From Zygnema circumcarinatum (Eukaryota; Streptophyta; Zygnematophyceae; Zygnematales; Zygnemataceae): 64,000 bases of DNA. This document shows, piece after piece, positions 28,253-38,400 of the stretch. The stretch covers positions 115,172 through 179,171 of the forward strand of contig CM074822.1 of the NCBI GenBank assembly GCA_037447605.1, read 5' to 3'. The stretch's first letter is position 1; every line of letters begins with the position of its first letter. Under the pieces are notes generated by a model. That model made no database searches. It was not told where the DNA came from and was given only the letters and a program-made list of their open reading frames with translations. A program made the position numbers and the translations under genes.

Positions 28253-28689
28253 GGCAGTGTGGGCAGGCTTTGGCTGCGTGCCTTCGTCTGAATCACTCGT
28301 GGTTTGTTTGTGTTGGTGTGCCGCGGGACTTGCTTGCTCGCCTCTCATGGCGGCACAGGGCGATGTGTGCGGATGCATGGATGGATGTGTATGTGTGCCT
28401 CTGCGTGTGTGTGGAAGGGCATGGAGGGTTTCGACTTCTTTACATCTCATGCTTGAGGGCGTGCCGCTGTGTGCTTTCGTTTCGTGCTTATTCAAAGGCG
28501 ATGTTGAGATGAACTGGTTCCAAACTTTAGTCGGGTAAATGATGACTAGGCCCGGGTGACTAAACCACAGACCACTTCAATAAGTTGCCTGGGAGTGTTT
28601 ACGAGACCATCAATCACGTGTTTAGTTACTTGGCCGCGCCTTCCTTACGTTTTCTTTTCCCCCAAGTACCAAAACTTGCCCCAAAAGCC

Positions 28690-28940
28690 CATGCCATGTC
28701 CATGTCCATGCCCATGCCCATGCCCATGTCCATGCCCATGTCCATGTCCATGCCCATGTCCATGCCCATGTCCATGTCCATGCCCATGTCCATGCCCATG
28801 TCCATGTCCATGCCCATGTCCATGTCCATGTCCATGCCCATGTCCATGTCCATGCCCATGTCCATGTCCATGCCCATGTCCATGTCCATGCCCATGTCCA
28901 TGCCCATGCCCATGTCCATGTCCATGTCCATGCCCATGTG
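28690..28940 (+). repeat. (CCATGY)n minisatellite
   Basis: About 250 bp built from CCATGT and CCATGC hexamers in a higher-order pattern (CCATGTCCATGTCCATGCCC and CCATGTCCATGCCC blocks). It lies about 0.4 kb downstream of the ZCCHC9-like stop codon. Confidence 0.95.
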
Positions 28941-29016
28941 CCGTCAGCCCGCCAACATAGAACCATTCTCAGCGCACCGTCCGTACGCATGTTTGCCTTG
29001 AACCGCGTTTTTCTTG

Positions 29017-29285
29017 GGGTAGTGCTAAGTTCACACCTTTTTTGTCTAGATACAGACCTTTTTCCGCCGGGCAGATTTTAAAATACACAAGAAGGAACTA
29101 AAAACGGAAAATGCTTTTTTGACACCGGAATCAATACACACCTTCATACGTCGGGCAAATTTTACCGGTGTGTATCGACTTTAAAAAGCATTTTCCGTTT
29201 TTAATCCTTTTTTGTCTATTTTAAAATCTGCCCGGTGAAAAAAGGTCTGTGTCTAGACAAAAAAGGTGTGAATTTAGCACTACCC
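29017..29285. mobile_element. 269-bp foldback MITE, family F1, short member
   Basis: Nearly the whole element is one inverted repeat with arms of about 125-130 bp. The ends read GGGTAGTGCTAA...TTAGCACTACCC. Internal words (CACACCTTTTTTGTCTA, CAGACCTTTTT, GGGCAGATTTTAAAAT, GAAAATGCTTTTTT) are shared with the 719-bp element at 36.5 kb. Flanking 8-mers TTTTCTTG and TGTTCTTG match at 7 of 8 positions, suggesting an 8-bp target-site duplication as made by hAT-type transposases. No transposase is encoded. Confidence 0.85.
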
Positions 29286-29611
29286 TGTTCTTGTTACTCT
29301 CGAGCCTCTCGGGCGTACGAAAGTGTACGGTATTGTACGGCAGAGGCCCTTTGGGCCGCCTTGGGCCGCCCCCGCCCCCTCCGAGCAGTGAGGGTGGGAG
29401 GCGGCCCTTGCGGGAGGGGGCGGGCCGGCCTTACAATGTGCACTGGGGCTGCGGTGGAGGGAGTGAGAGAGAGAGATAGGGGGAGATAGGGAGAAAGGGA
29501 GAGTGAGAGAGAGAGAGAGTCTGCAGGAGCGGGTGAAAGAGGGGAAGGAGAAGGGGTCGGTGAAGCCCTCGTTTATTAGATTTTGGCACACTTGTGAGGT
29601 AGTGGGCGGCC

Positions 29612-32600
29612 ATGGTGTCCGGCGTTACGGAGCTTTTTTGTATTCAGACGGGGTGCTTTGTTCCAGCTCCCGCGTTACCTGGTCGTGTGCAATTTGGAAA
29701 TTTGGCTGGGGTAAGATTTTCTACTAATAGAAGATCGTTGCGTCTGAATTCGGTAAAGCAAGTATGCCAGAGCAGGTTGCAGCTCCAAGTCGGCGACTTT
29801 CAGCCTCAGGAATCTTTGTCAGCTGATAGTCCACCAAGTGCTGGCGCACACTCTCCCTTTAATGAGTATTATTGCGAGAATGGCCGCCATCAAGGGTTCG
29901 CTTCACTAGCAGTGCGGCCTTTACCCTTTCATAGTGAGCCCGGTCAGTTTGTGCGAGAGAATGCAAACGCATCTCGGCCCTTGGTCAGGGAAGCGATCCC
30001 CATAGTTAGTGAAGCTCAGCCGTTGGAAAGGGACTGTGAGAGCGATGATATCGCAACTCAGTTGCCAGAGTTGAGAGAGGCATTGGAGCTGTTAAGAAAG
30101 AAGAATTTGGCTGCGAGTGGTAATGACTATGACCATGGGCGCAGCAAGCTGGGAAGCGTATATTTGGTGGGGACAGGTCCGGGGGATAGCGAACTCCTTA
30201 CATGTGAGCTCTTTGGCTTCCTGGCTGCCCTTTTCTTAGAAACACTGGCAGTTGTTGCTCTAGGGGAAAACAAGGAAAACTAAGAGTATCGTTGCTGGAT
30301 AATTTTGAACTCTGTGACTACTAATGCACATTTTTAATTTCATGTCTAGTTGTAGTGAGATTCCGGTTAATCTGAACATAATCTGTTAATCTGAAGCCTG
30401 AACTTTTTCTCAATTATTGGAGCTATAATTCATCAGTGTAACTTGCATCAGTTATAGCGCTATGGTGACTTGCTATTCAAACACCTTGTAAGCAGCTTTA
30501 TCTCTCGTATATCTGCCTTCTGAGAACATGCGGTAGTCTGAATTCTGCGTCTCAATACTTGTTGGTTTGGAAGTCGCCTTTGTGCAATCTTGCGGCACAG
30601 TGTCTAGAAAAGTCTCTGGTTCCAGATTTGCTTGCATGGAAATTAGTGAAGGACACTGACGTGATTGCTTTATTATCTGCTTGCAGTGAAGGCGTACAGG
30701 TTGCTCCAAAGTGCAGATTTTGTTCTGTATGACCGGCTTGTAGCTACTGATATTTTAGATATGATTCATCCTGGAGCGCGGTTGCTCTATGTTGGAAAAA
30801 CTGCAGGATACCACAGTCGGACGCAGGTATGTACTGATCAGCAAAGCTCGTGAGGCGTGTCAACTTGTGGGCAGGAAATTCAGAAGTTTTTTCGTAACGG
30901 AGAACACACGTGTTGAGCCATTTAGAGCCCTTCTTTGACTGCTTTCGTCACAATAGAGAATTTCTACTCGGCATTTCATGTGTAGTAATCGTTACTTGTC
31001 CTTGTAACGAGTCTCTGCTAATCGGACGGGCAGAAGAAATAACTTGCATTGATCTGACTATGGCGATGCCATCAATTTTACATGGGCGAAACAACAAGGG
31101 CAATCAAGGGGAACCGGTCACAAAGGACTTCAGGACAATAAGACGGGGACAATAGAAAGGGTAGGCTCTGACAGGTGTCTGTGGGTTGCTGGAATTTCGG
31201 GAATTCAGGAAGAAATACATGAGCTGCTATTAGCATTCGCTGAGGCTGGGTCGACTGTGGTGCGCCTCAAAGGGGGTGATCCACTGGTAAGGCTGGCTTT
31301 GAAAAAGCTGAATTTGGTTGGTTCGTTAGCATTTCCTCATTTTGCTGGCCATTACATTTACTTCAGACTACTAAACTCCAAACGTTGCAGCTTTGATTAC
31401 AAGACATGCATTCGCAATTTTTTCACGATAAAGCTTCGAACGGTCGTGCTGCTCTTTAAGTCCACGGGAAACGCTACTTGCAATTTCTATTGTTGCGTCA
31501 ATGAGCTGTGAAGCACATGATAGATGACAGACTGACAGGCGTGCCTGAGGGTACAGGTATTTGGAAGAGGTGGAGAAGAAATGGATTTTCTTCAAGAGAG
31601 GGGCATCAAAGTCGATGTTGTTCCAGGTGGGGGGGCAGCACAGTCCTGAATGATCATGCTCAACTCGCTTGACCTCCCTCCTCTAGCTACTTTCGTATTG
31701 CAGGATCACTCTATTTTTTCATTGGAACTGTCAGAACTTTTAGCTCACCAAATTTTTGCCAATGAAATTTTTAGTAAGCATGACGAGAAAGGGAAAGTAG
31801 AGGGTAAATGGATGGGGGAGGGAGAGATTCTCACTTTCAGGAACTTGTTTCCATTTCATTTTAGTAGTGCAATTTCACTTAACAAGTTAGAGGATGATTC
31901 TTTCTTTTCAGGTATCACGGCTGCCTCTGGGATTGCAGCCGAGTTAGGCATTCCCTTAACGCACCGGGGAGTGGCAAATAGGTGAGCAAAGCATGCCTCC
32001 AGTAAGCCGATTTCTTGAAAACTTTGGAAATAGCAGTGCAAGGAGTTGGAGAGGGGTACATGTGCTGGAAAATGAACGAATTACCACTTTGGGAACAGTT
32101 GACGGGAAAAATCGTAGACAAATGCTGAAATCTTATAGGAAGCAGAGCTGTAGGTGCCCTCTTGATTCATCAACGACATTACCATTGAAATGGCCATTTT
32201 GACCTATCCACCTCACTTTTAGTCCTTTTCTTGACCCAGTCACCTCTGTTTCCTAAACTGTTCCTTTTTTTGGTTTGCAGTGTTCGGTTTTTAACTGGTC
32301 ATTCTCGCAAAGGTGGTGAAGACCCTCTATATGTGATGGAATCTGCTGCTGATCCTGACTCGACCCTCGTCATCTACATGGGCCTTGCCACCCTCCCCGG
32401 CATGGCCCAAAAGTTGATTGCTAATGGCCTGCCAGCATCTACACCGGCAGTTGCAGTCGAGAGGGGGACTACACCCAGTCAGCGTACGGTAAGCTAAGGG
32501 AAGCTCATGCATTGCTGCGACTTTCAATGCTCCATGTTTGGGAGACACTACTTGTTTCCAATCACGAAACGGTTGTTGGATAGGAGACATATGGTAGATG

Positions 32601-33002
32601 CGAAGAAGAAGAAGAAGAAGAAGAAGTCGTAGCTGACATAGGAATTGGGCTCAATGTATGACCCCTCTGACCCAGTAAGGGTTTGTCACATGCCTGCAGG
32701 TTTTCGCTCAACTGAAGGATCTGCCAAAAGCAGTTGAAGCTGCCCAACTTGTATCACCGACTCTCATTTTGGTCGGCCAAGTTGTGGCCCTATCCCACCT
32801 GTGGCCCAGGAGCACTGCAGCAGCCGACGACCAATCAGAATGTTCCACTTTGGCTCCCTCTGAAGTGGAGACAACACCGGGAGTCGGCCCTTCACAGTCT
32901 GTCATAAGGAAAGGCGGGGGGGAGCCAAGAAACAGAACGTTGAGAGGGGCAGATCCCTCTCTGCCTAGCCAGCGCAGCAGTTCAGAGGTCCGTCCCTTGT
33001 AG
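29612..33002 (+). CDS. UPM1: Uroporphyrinogen-III C-methyltransferase (SUMT), plastid type
   Basis: SAM-dependent methylation of uroporphyrinogen III to precorrin-2, the branch to sirohaem (cofactor of nitrite and sulfite reductases), expected in the plastid. Exons 29612-30203, 30687-30826, 31209-31286, 31557-31626, 31912-31981, 32281-32488 and 32700-33002 join in phase to 486 residues. The first ~180 residues are a Ser/Arg-rich extension (transit peptide plus linker). Catalytic-domain motifs: GTGPGD at 187-192, LYVGKTAGYHS, RLKGGDPLVFGRGGEE (263 on), GITAASG (294 on), YMGLATLP, and PAVAVERGT. The C terminus carries about 65 extra, probably disordered, residues. Intron 2 holds a copy of dispersed repeat R1. 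The divergence from typical plant UPM1 (about 370 residues) lies only in the two ends. Confidence 0.96.
31046..31150 (+). repeat. Dispersed repeat family R1, copy B
   Basis: GATCTGACTATGGCGATGCCATC, TTTACATGGGCG, GGGGAACCGG and ACAAAGGACTTCAGG in the same order as the other copies. It sits inside UPM1 intron 2 (30827-31208). Confidence 0.65.
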
Positions 33003-33829
33003 AGGTGTATTGCAAAGTTGCTAAACCCGTAATTACATAGCGGCGGGTTTTAAGTTTCACTTTAACGGCTCTGGCTTTGTGCGTTCGCTCACGCGCGTTG
33101 AGGAGGGTGCCGGAGCCTTCACTTTTGGCACGAGGCAAGCTAAGGGTACAATCCTTTGCTGCGACGTGGCCATTCATTCCACTCCAATTCTTTCTTCGGG
33201 TCCGAGGATTTTCCAATCAAGTTCTACGACAATGCAAATCCGCAAAGTAGAGGACCACGTGAATAAGCAAGCCTACATGGGGATGACCTGAAAGGGAAGT
33301 TACTGGGAGCGAATGCTCATTGCAGTCGTATTGACTGCTTTTTTTTTTCTTTCTGCAGGGCGATGTTTAGAAGGCTCTGCTGCTGCAGTCCTTATGTTGA
33401 TTACCTGAATAAATGTATGTGTGGAAAATGTATTGGGGTTGTAGGGTTTAAGGTATGTAGAGGTTCTAGGGTGTAGACCGAAAGCCCTGGAAATAAATGT
33501 TATCATTCATTGTCGGAATAAATTGAAATATGCGTCACATGCATTGGTTGTGTCGGCGTTGTCTCTGTTGTGTGAGGGCCTTATCCGCGTATGCCCACTC
33601 GCCCATCTGTCCGCCTTTCATTCTGTCCCTCTGTTTGCTTGTCTGTCTGTCGATCTGCTCTCAAATTTTAGTTGTGAACAATAAACCAAAGCATCATGTA
33701 TCATCAGCTGCACATTGTCTCAGATTGTCAAAAGGTACTACAAGCATACGGAGCATGATCGCGTGGCTGTTACTTCAGGACGAGTGGTCGTACAGTGGAA
33801 GGAAAAAAGAAGCTGGTATGTGGTATATC
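33003..33829. other. Convergent UPM1 / MRS2 3' region
   Basis: AT-rich sequence between two convergent stop codons, including AATAAA-like words (for example AATAAATG near 33410 and 33492, AATAAACC near 33680). No gene recognised. Confidence 0.45.
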
Positions 33830-35963
33830 TCAGAGACTGAGCATGTGCGCCCATCTCAAATAGAGGCGGAAAACTAAATACAACAAAAGGCAGAGCCCAG
33901 AAACTGTGGACACAAACACCACAAAGGTTTTCTCTGGGGGCTGATCATACATCCAGTTGTGAAGGTTCATTCCGCAGGAGCTGATGAAAACCAGACCCAC
34001 AGTGAGAGTGCAGTTGGCAGAGCTCAGGTGCAGACGGAACTGAATCAGTTGGTTTCGACGCCGATCCAGCTCAATATTTACATAGTCTTCCGTGTCGTCA
34101 ATGTTCTCCCGTAACTGCATCATAGAGCTCCCACCTGGTTAATGAAGGGAAGCAAAATTTCGAAACTGGAGAAAGCATGGTCGTTTCACCCACTTCCCAG
34201 AGATTGATGAACAACAACACACACACAGATTGAGCACACACGAGATTAAGGAGCTGACGGCCTACCATGTTTAACTTGTTCAGTGTTCCGTCCACCTGCA
34301 TGAAGTACGCTTCCAGAAGCATCTCAAGCTCCACCACATCTAACGAGTCCCCGGGCTCACTCATGTTCAACTCTAAGCTGCCTTGTCTTAAAACTCTTCC
34401 TTTCCCAGCTGCGGAACTAACTGTAGGAGAGTCAGGAACTCTTAATGACATAAGTCGATGGCGAGTCAAGTACAAATCAGACATGTCATTGTCGTCATCT
34501 AATAGCTGCTCCAATTCCTCTCGAACCTGTGTAGCACAAAGAAACAACAGCTTCTCATAGGGTGGCGAGAACCAATGTCGGTCCAGCATCATTCGTAAGA
34601 AAGTCTCCATTCTTCATTAGAGTACGTGCAAAAGTGACCTAGAAGATAATGTAGAAACTTCACTTTTGCAATCTTGAATCTTGAAATTCAGCAGTGGGCT
34701 CATTTTGCATATCGCAATCGTATAAAAAATAAAACCGTCACAAAGACCAACTCTGGCCATCGACCTGGTTGGAACTGTCCAAGGCCCAACAATCAAAACA
34801 CTGTGTACAAGGTCAAAGTTTCAACAGATCAACGCACCTTCTGTACTCTTGCTGTGAGACGTGTCATGCGACTCTTCACGTCACGAACTTCCTCCAGGCT
34901 TTCTGTGCTCACTCCTCTCCGCAGCTCTTCCAAAACTGGCAATGTGTGCTGCTCCAAAGTCTGAGTGCTGGCATCAAGATGGTGCAGGACTGTTTCCAAA
35001 ATAAGTTCCAAAACTCGGAATTCAAACGGCAGCATGTCCGGCTCGTCCACACGTGTCGGAGTGTTCATTCTCTCTGCCCCAGTACTAACCAAGGCGCTAA
35101 TCTTTCTTGAATCTTCTACTTCTTCTCCAGCTTGTCCCATCAATTTCTCCTTCAAGGCTTCCGAACTCGGCGAAGAAATCATAGGTTGAACTAAGGGATT
35201 TTCCAAAAAAGCAGTATCAAAACTGAAGTATTGTCTGGGAGCTGGACTTCTTGTCAAAGTACTTGCGGAGATACCGTGACATTGCAGCATGTTTTGCAGC
35301 TTGTTCACGAATTGACAAACAGCTTGATCACTAGGGTTAAGTACAAGGACCTCCTCCGCAGTGACAATAGCCTTTATGTGTTCCAAGTTCACCAGCATTG
35401 CACGCTCCCTTGCTGCCCTTCTCCGACAGAAACATCCATCCATACTTGCAATTATCAGCTCCAGCACATGTTTGTCAATTTGTCACCTGCTTTGCACTTT
35501 TCGAGTATGCAAACACTTGAAACAACACGAGAAAGAGAGTCGCAAACGCCCAAAATTTGAGCCGCTGACCGATACAAATTGTTTATGAATGATACGCAGG
35601 ACAACCGCATGAAAATGAAAATGGACATGTTTGCGATTAACAAGATTTCACGAAGGATGCGAGCATCTAACACACTCGGTTGCTCTGAAAGGAGAATTGT
35701 CAGGAAATGAGGAGAAGTGATATGAGTGGGCAAAAGGGCTGACCTAGAATTGCAGCAGACGCTGAAAAGAGAGGGCCGAGCACTCTCAAGTCGCGAGCAG
35801 GAATGGCCGTTATCCGCATGATGTCGCGCTTCTCGAGCTCGGCAATCTCGCAGCCGCCGCGAATGTCTGCAGTCAGCCATGTCCGCCCGGTTCCCTTCTT
35901 CTTCTTTGCCTTCTTCTGAGTCAGCGCGACCTCCAGCAACCCTCCTTCAACAGCCATGGCCAT
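33830..35963 (-). CDS. MRS2: MRS2/CorA-type magnesium transporter
   Basis: Two-transmembrane Mg2+ channel of the CorA/MRS2/MGT family, acting as a pentamer in organelle or plasma membranes. Minus-strand exons 35744-35963, 34838-35412, 34266-34526 and 33830-34114 join in phase to 446 residues, the usual length for plant MRS2. Landmarks: TADIRGGCEIAELEK, the ARDLRVLGPLF segment, RERAMLVNLEHIKAIVTAEEVL, a long helical middle (FRVLELILETVLHHLD; VREELEQLLDDDNDMSDLYLT), then the C-terminal LRENIDDTEDYVNIELD block. The pore signature G400-M401-N402 follows TM1 (TLTVGLVFISSC); TM2 is FVVFVSTVSGLCLLLYLVF. A loop insert of about 60 residues (GISASTLTRSPAPRQ onward) lies after exon 2's first third. The start is uncertain: a good acceptor (TTTGCAG) lies just upstream of the chosen ATG, so a further 5' exon is possible. 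Confidence 0.9.
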
Positions 35964-36079
35964 GGCTGCTGCAGATGGCACGGCACCTGCATCAAGGAAA
36001 TTCTGCAAACATATTATAGTTTAATGGGGCGAGATGTGCGCATTGACTGCATTGACGCGCGCGAGCTGTGAAGGGAAGT

Positions 36080-36200
36080 GGCACTGATCTCACGATGGCG
36101 AGGATGCCATCAAATGTACATGGCCAAACTCTGCATCATGGGGAACCACGAAGAGGAACTGGGCGCAAAGGACCTCAGGGGACCTAAGAAAACTTTGAGA
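36080..36200 (+). repeat. Dispersed repeat family R1, copy C
   Basis: Reads GTGGCACTGATCTCACGATGG, then GCGAGGATGCCATCAAATG, TACATGG, GGGGAACCACGAAGAGGAAC and GGGCGCAAAGGACCTCAGG. It is the closest match to copy A in inverted orientation. Confidence 0.75.
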
Positions 36201-36533
36201 GTACCTTCACATAGTTTTGGACAAATGAAGGCCCTCAAGTTTTGTGTCTGGTACAAAAGGGCGCATGTCTGGTCATGGTATGGAGCATTGGAATGGTTCC
36301 CAACCATTGGGTTCAATTATTGCCAGCCATTGCCAATGAGTTGACGACCAACCAAAAGCAACTCAGCCAATCCCAATTCACGTGTACATATGCCACAGTT
36401 ACGCTGCAATCTGGCCTGCTCTGAGCGTTTTACGCTTCCTCTGAACTTGAACTGTAGCATGGAGGGGGGAGGTCGTCCTGTCGTGTACGGATAGACCGTA
36501 CGTTCGTACGCTCCCGCCGCCGCCTGCCTCATT

Positions 36534-37252
36534 GGAAAATTCTAGTCTCACACCTTTTTTGTCTACACACAGACCTTTTTTCGCCGGGCAGAATTTAAAA
36601 TAGACAAAAAAGGATTAATAACTGAAAATGCTTTTTTCAGACCTTTTTGGAATCGATACACACCTTTTTCCGTCGGGCTGATTTTACCCCTATTTTTTTT
36701 TTATTCAGAGAAAAAAATATCGGCCTGCCCGAATCCGGTCGGAGTCGAAGATCCGTCCGCCACGAGATCGTTCTCGAGTGGCCGTCATTCACACGTGCAA
36801 TGAAGTTCTGCCGTCGATTCTCGCGCAGATCGCACCACAGGAAATCGCCGTTCGATCGGCAGACCGGGCTCGGTCCCAGCGAATGGCACACGCCCACGTG
36901 TCCCACCCAAGGGCATAAAGGTCCCTACAAAATTCGTACGGTTAAAGCTTCTAGGAAAGTCGAAATACCGTACATTGAGAGCCTAAACCAATCACAGTGT
37001 GCCACGTCATATAGTTATTATTGGTGGTCATATGGCGGACCGATCTTCCGCTCCGAGCGGATTTGGGCAGGCGTCTCTGAAAATAAAAAAATAAGGGGTA
37101 AAATCAGCCCGACGAAAAAAGGTGTGTATCGATTCCAAAAAGGTGTGAAAAAAGCATTTTCGGTTATTAATCCTTTTTTGTCTATTTTAAAATGTGCCCG
37201 GTGAAAAAAGGTCTGTGCGTAGACAAAAAAGATGTGAGAATAAGAATTTTCC
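36534..37252. mobile_element. 719-bp foldback element, family F1, long member
   Basis: Inverted arms of about 220-230 bp (36534-36762 and 37033-37252) flank a unique centre of about 270 bp. Ends are GGAAAATTCT and AGAATTTTCC. The element is flanked by a perfect 8-bp duplication GCCTCATT (36526-36533 and 37253-37260). Arm interiors share long words with the 269-bp element at 29.0 kb. The centre contains a CCACGTG-like word and CGTACGG but no transposase frame, so the element is non-autonomous, probably hAT-type by duplication length. Confidence 0.9.
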
Positions 37253-37412
37253 GCCTCATTAAGTGCCGTACGGTACCTTTGGACCATTGCCTGTACAGTA
37301 CTGTACTTCCCTCCTGTCGTGTACTGTACTTTATGGATGTTCGTACGTTCGTACTCTCCCGCTGCCGCCTGCCTCATTAAGTGCCGTACGGCACCTTTGG
37401 ACATTCCCCTGT
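37253..37412 (+). repeat. Direct repeats containing the unoccupied F1 target
   Basis: GCCTCATTAAGTGCCGTACGG occurs at 37253 and again at 37371, each followed by (T/C)ACCTTTGGA. The preceding block (CCTGTCGTGTAC...CGTACG...GCCTGCCTCATT) occurs at about 36476-36533 and 37314-37378. These are two copies of a roughly 120-bp unit, one of which is split by the foldback element. Confidence 0.8.
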
Positions 37413-38400
37413 ACTTCTGCTCCGCTGCTTCTTCTTCTGATTCTGCTTCTGGCCGCCGTACAGGACCGGCAGAGGAAAGGCCAATAACTGGCCGCCACGT
37501 TACAAATTCTAATTGCCCTGCGTCGAAGTCAGGGGCAATTTTGAGAAAAGTGGGGTGTGCGCCTATGACCTTTTTCCTCAAAAAAAGGAAAATTCTCAAC
37601 ATGTTCGGATGTACGGTCAGGAGAGGATATTATTCCCTTGCGCCTTTGGGAGACCGTACGGATCGAAAAGAACCTTTTTTGGGCCTCAGGAAAATCACTT
37701 TTTCCTGGCCAACCGACATTAAACGTGAAAATAATTTCTGGGCTGGTCAGATCTTGGCGACATGGCGGACACTTGGTGGACCGTTTCGTCGTTGACTAAG
37801 ACCAGCCAATGGCGTCTCACCGAATTTTTCCTCCCAATAATAATGCTGTACCAGAGGGCACCGCGAATAAAAAAAACTTCTAAAATATAACATTTCTAAT
37901 CCAATATGTACGGCGGGAGAAATGTTCGTACAACAAATATCTGACATCGAGGTACTGCTGGTATTGCGGCGCGCGCCAGCTCAGCCGCAGTAGACGAGGC
38001 AGCAGCGTCCTCGGAGAGGTTACCTGGGCGTCCTCTCCCGTGGGACTGACGTCTCAGAGAGGCTACTTGAGCGTCCTCTGCGTGATACCGTCCCATTAGA
38101 AGCTATCCGCGCTTTATAGTAGAGACAAACATCCATCCATCCAGCAGACAGGAGAGCTGTCTGTCCTGAGGCGGACAGGACCAGGGACTTCTGATATCTT
38201 TGCAGCTGCATATGTATATGTATATGTATATGCCGCAGGAGCTGCAATATCAATATTAGTATTGCAGCGACAATATTGGAGTCTGTAAGCATCTGGGAGT
38301 TCTTAGAAAAGCGGATAGTATTGTTCGCTGGTAGAGCTGTTTGCTCTTCGGTTTGGAGTTTCAACAAGTAATTTGTTGGTGAGGGTAAAGGAAGGACGCC

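Larger units (their letters stand above)
28253..29611. other. Intergenic ZCCHC9-like / UPM1
   Basis: Contains the 3' UTR of the ZCCHC9-like gene, the CCATGY minisatellite, a 269-bp foldback element and the UPM1 upstream region (GC-rich, with CGTACGAAAGTGTACGG and TTGTACGG at 29312-29342 and a short GA tract at 29465-29518). Confidence 0.6.
35964..38400. other. Divergent MRS2 / LRR intergenic region
   Basis: 2.4 kb holding repeat R1 copy C, a 719-bp foldback element, roughly 120-bp direct repeats rich in CGTACG around it, and a further CGTACGG at about 37655. A short TATATG tract (38213-38232) lies upstream of the LRR gene. No additional gene seen. Confidence 0.55.

Noticed and set aside
28556-29001. 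Open frames of alternating Cys-Pro or Met-Ser/Pro
   Set aside because: These are translations of the CCATGY minisatellite.
35700-36008. MRS2 start at 36008
   Set aside because: That codon is TTG and a splice acceptor precedes it, so the ATG at 35963 was used with a note that an upstream exon is possible.
36647-37204. 185-residue open frame within the foldback element
   Set aside because: It spans both inverted arms and shows no transposase motif; the element is non-autonomous.
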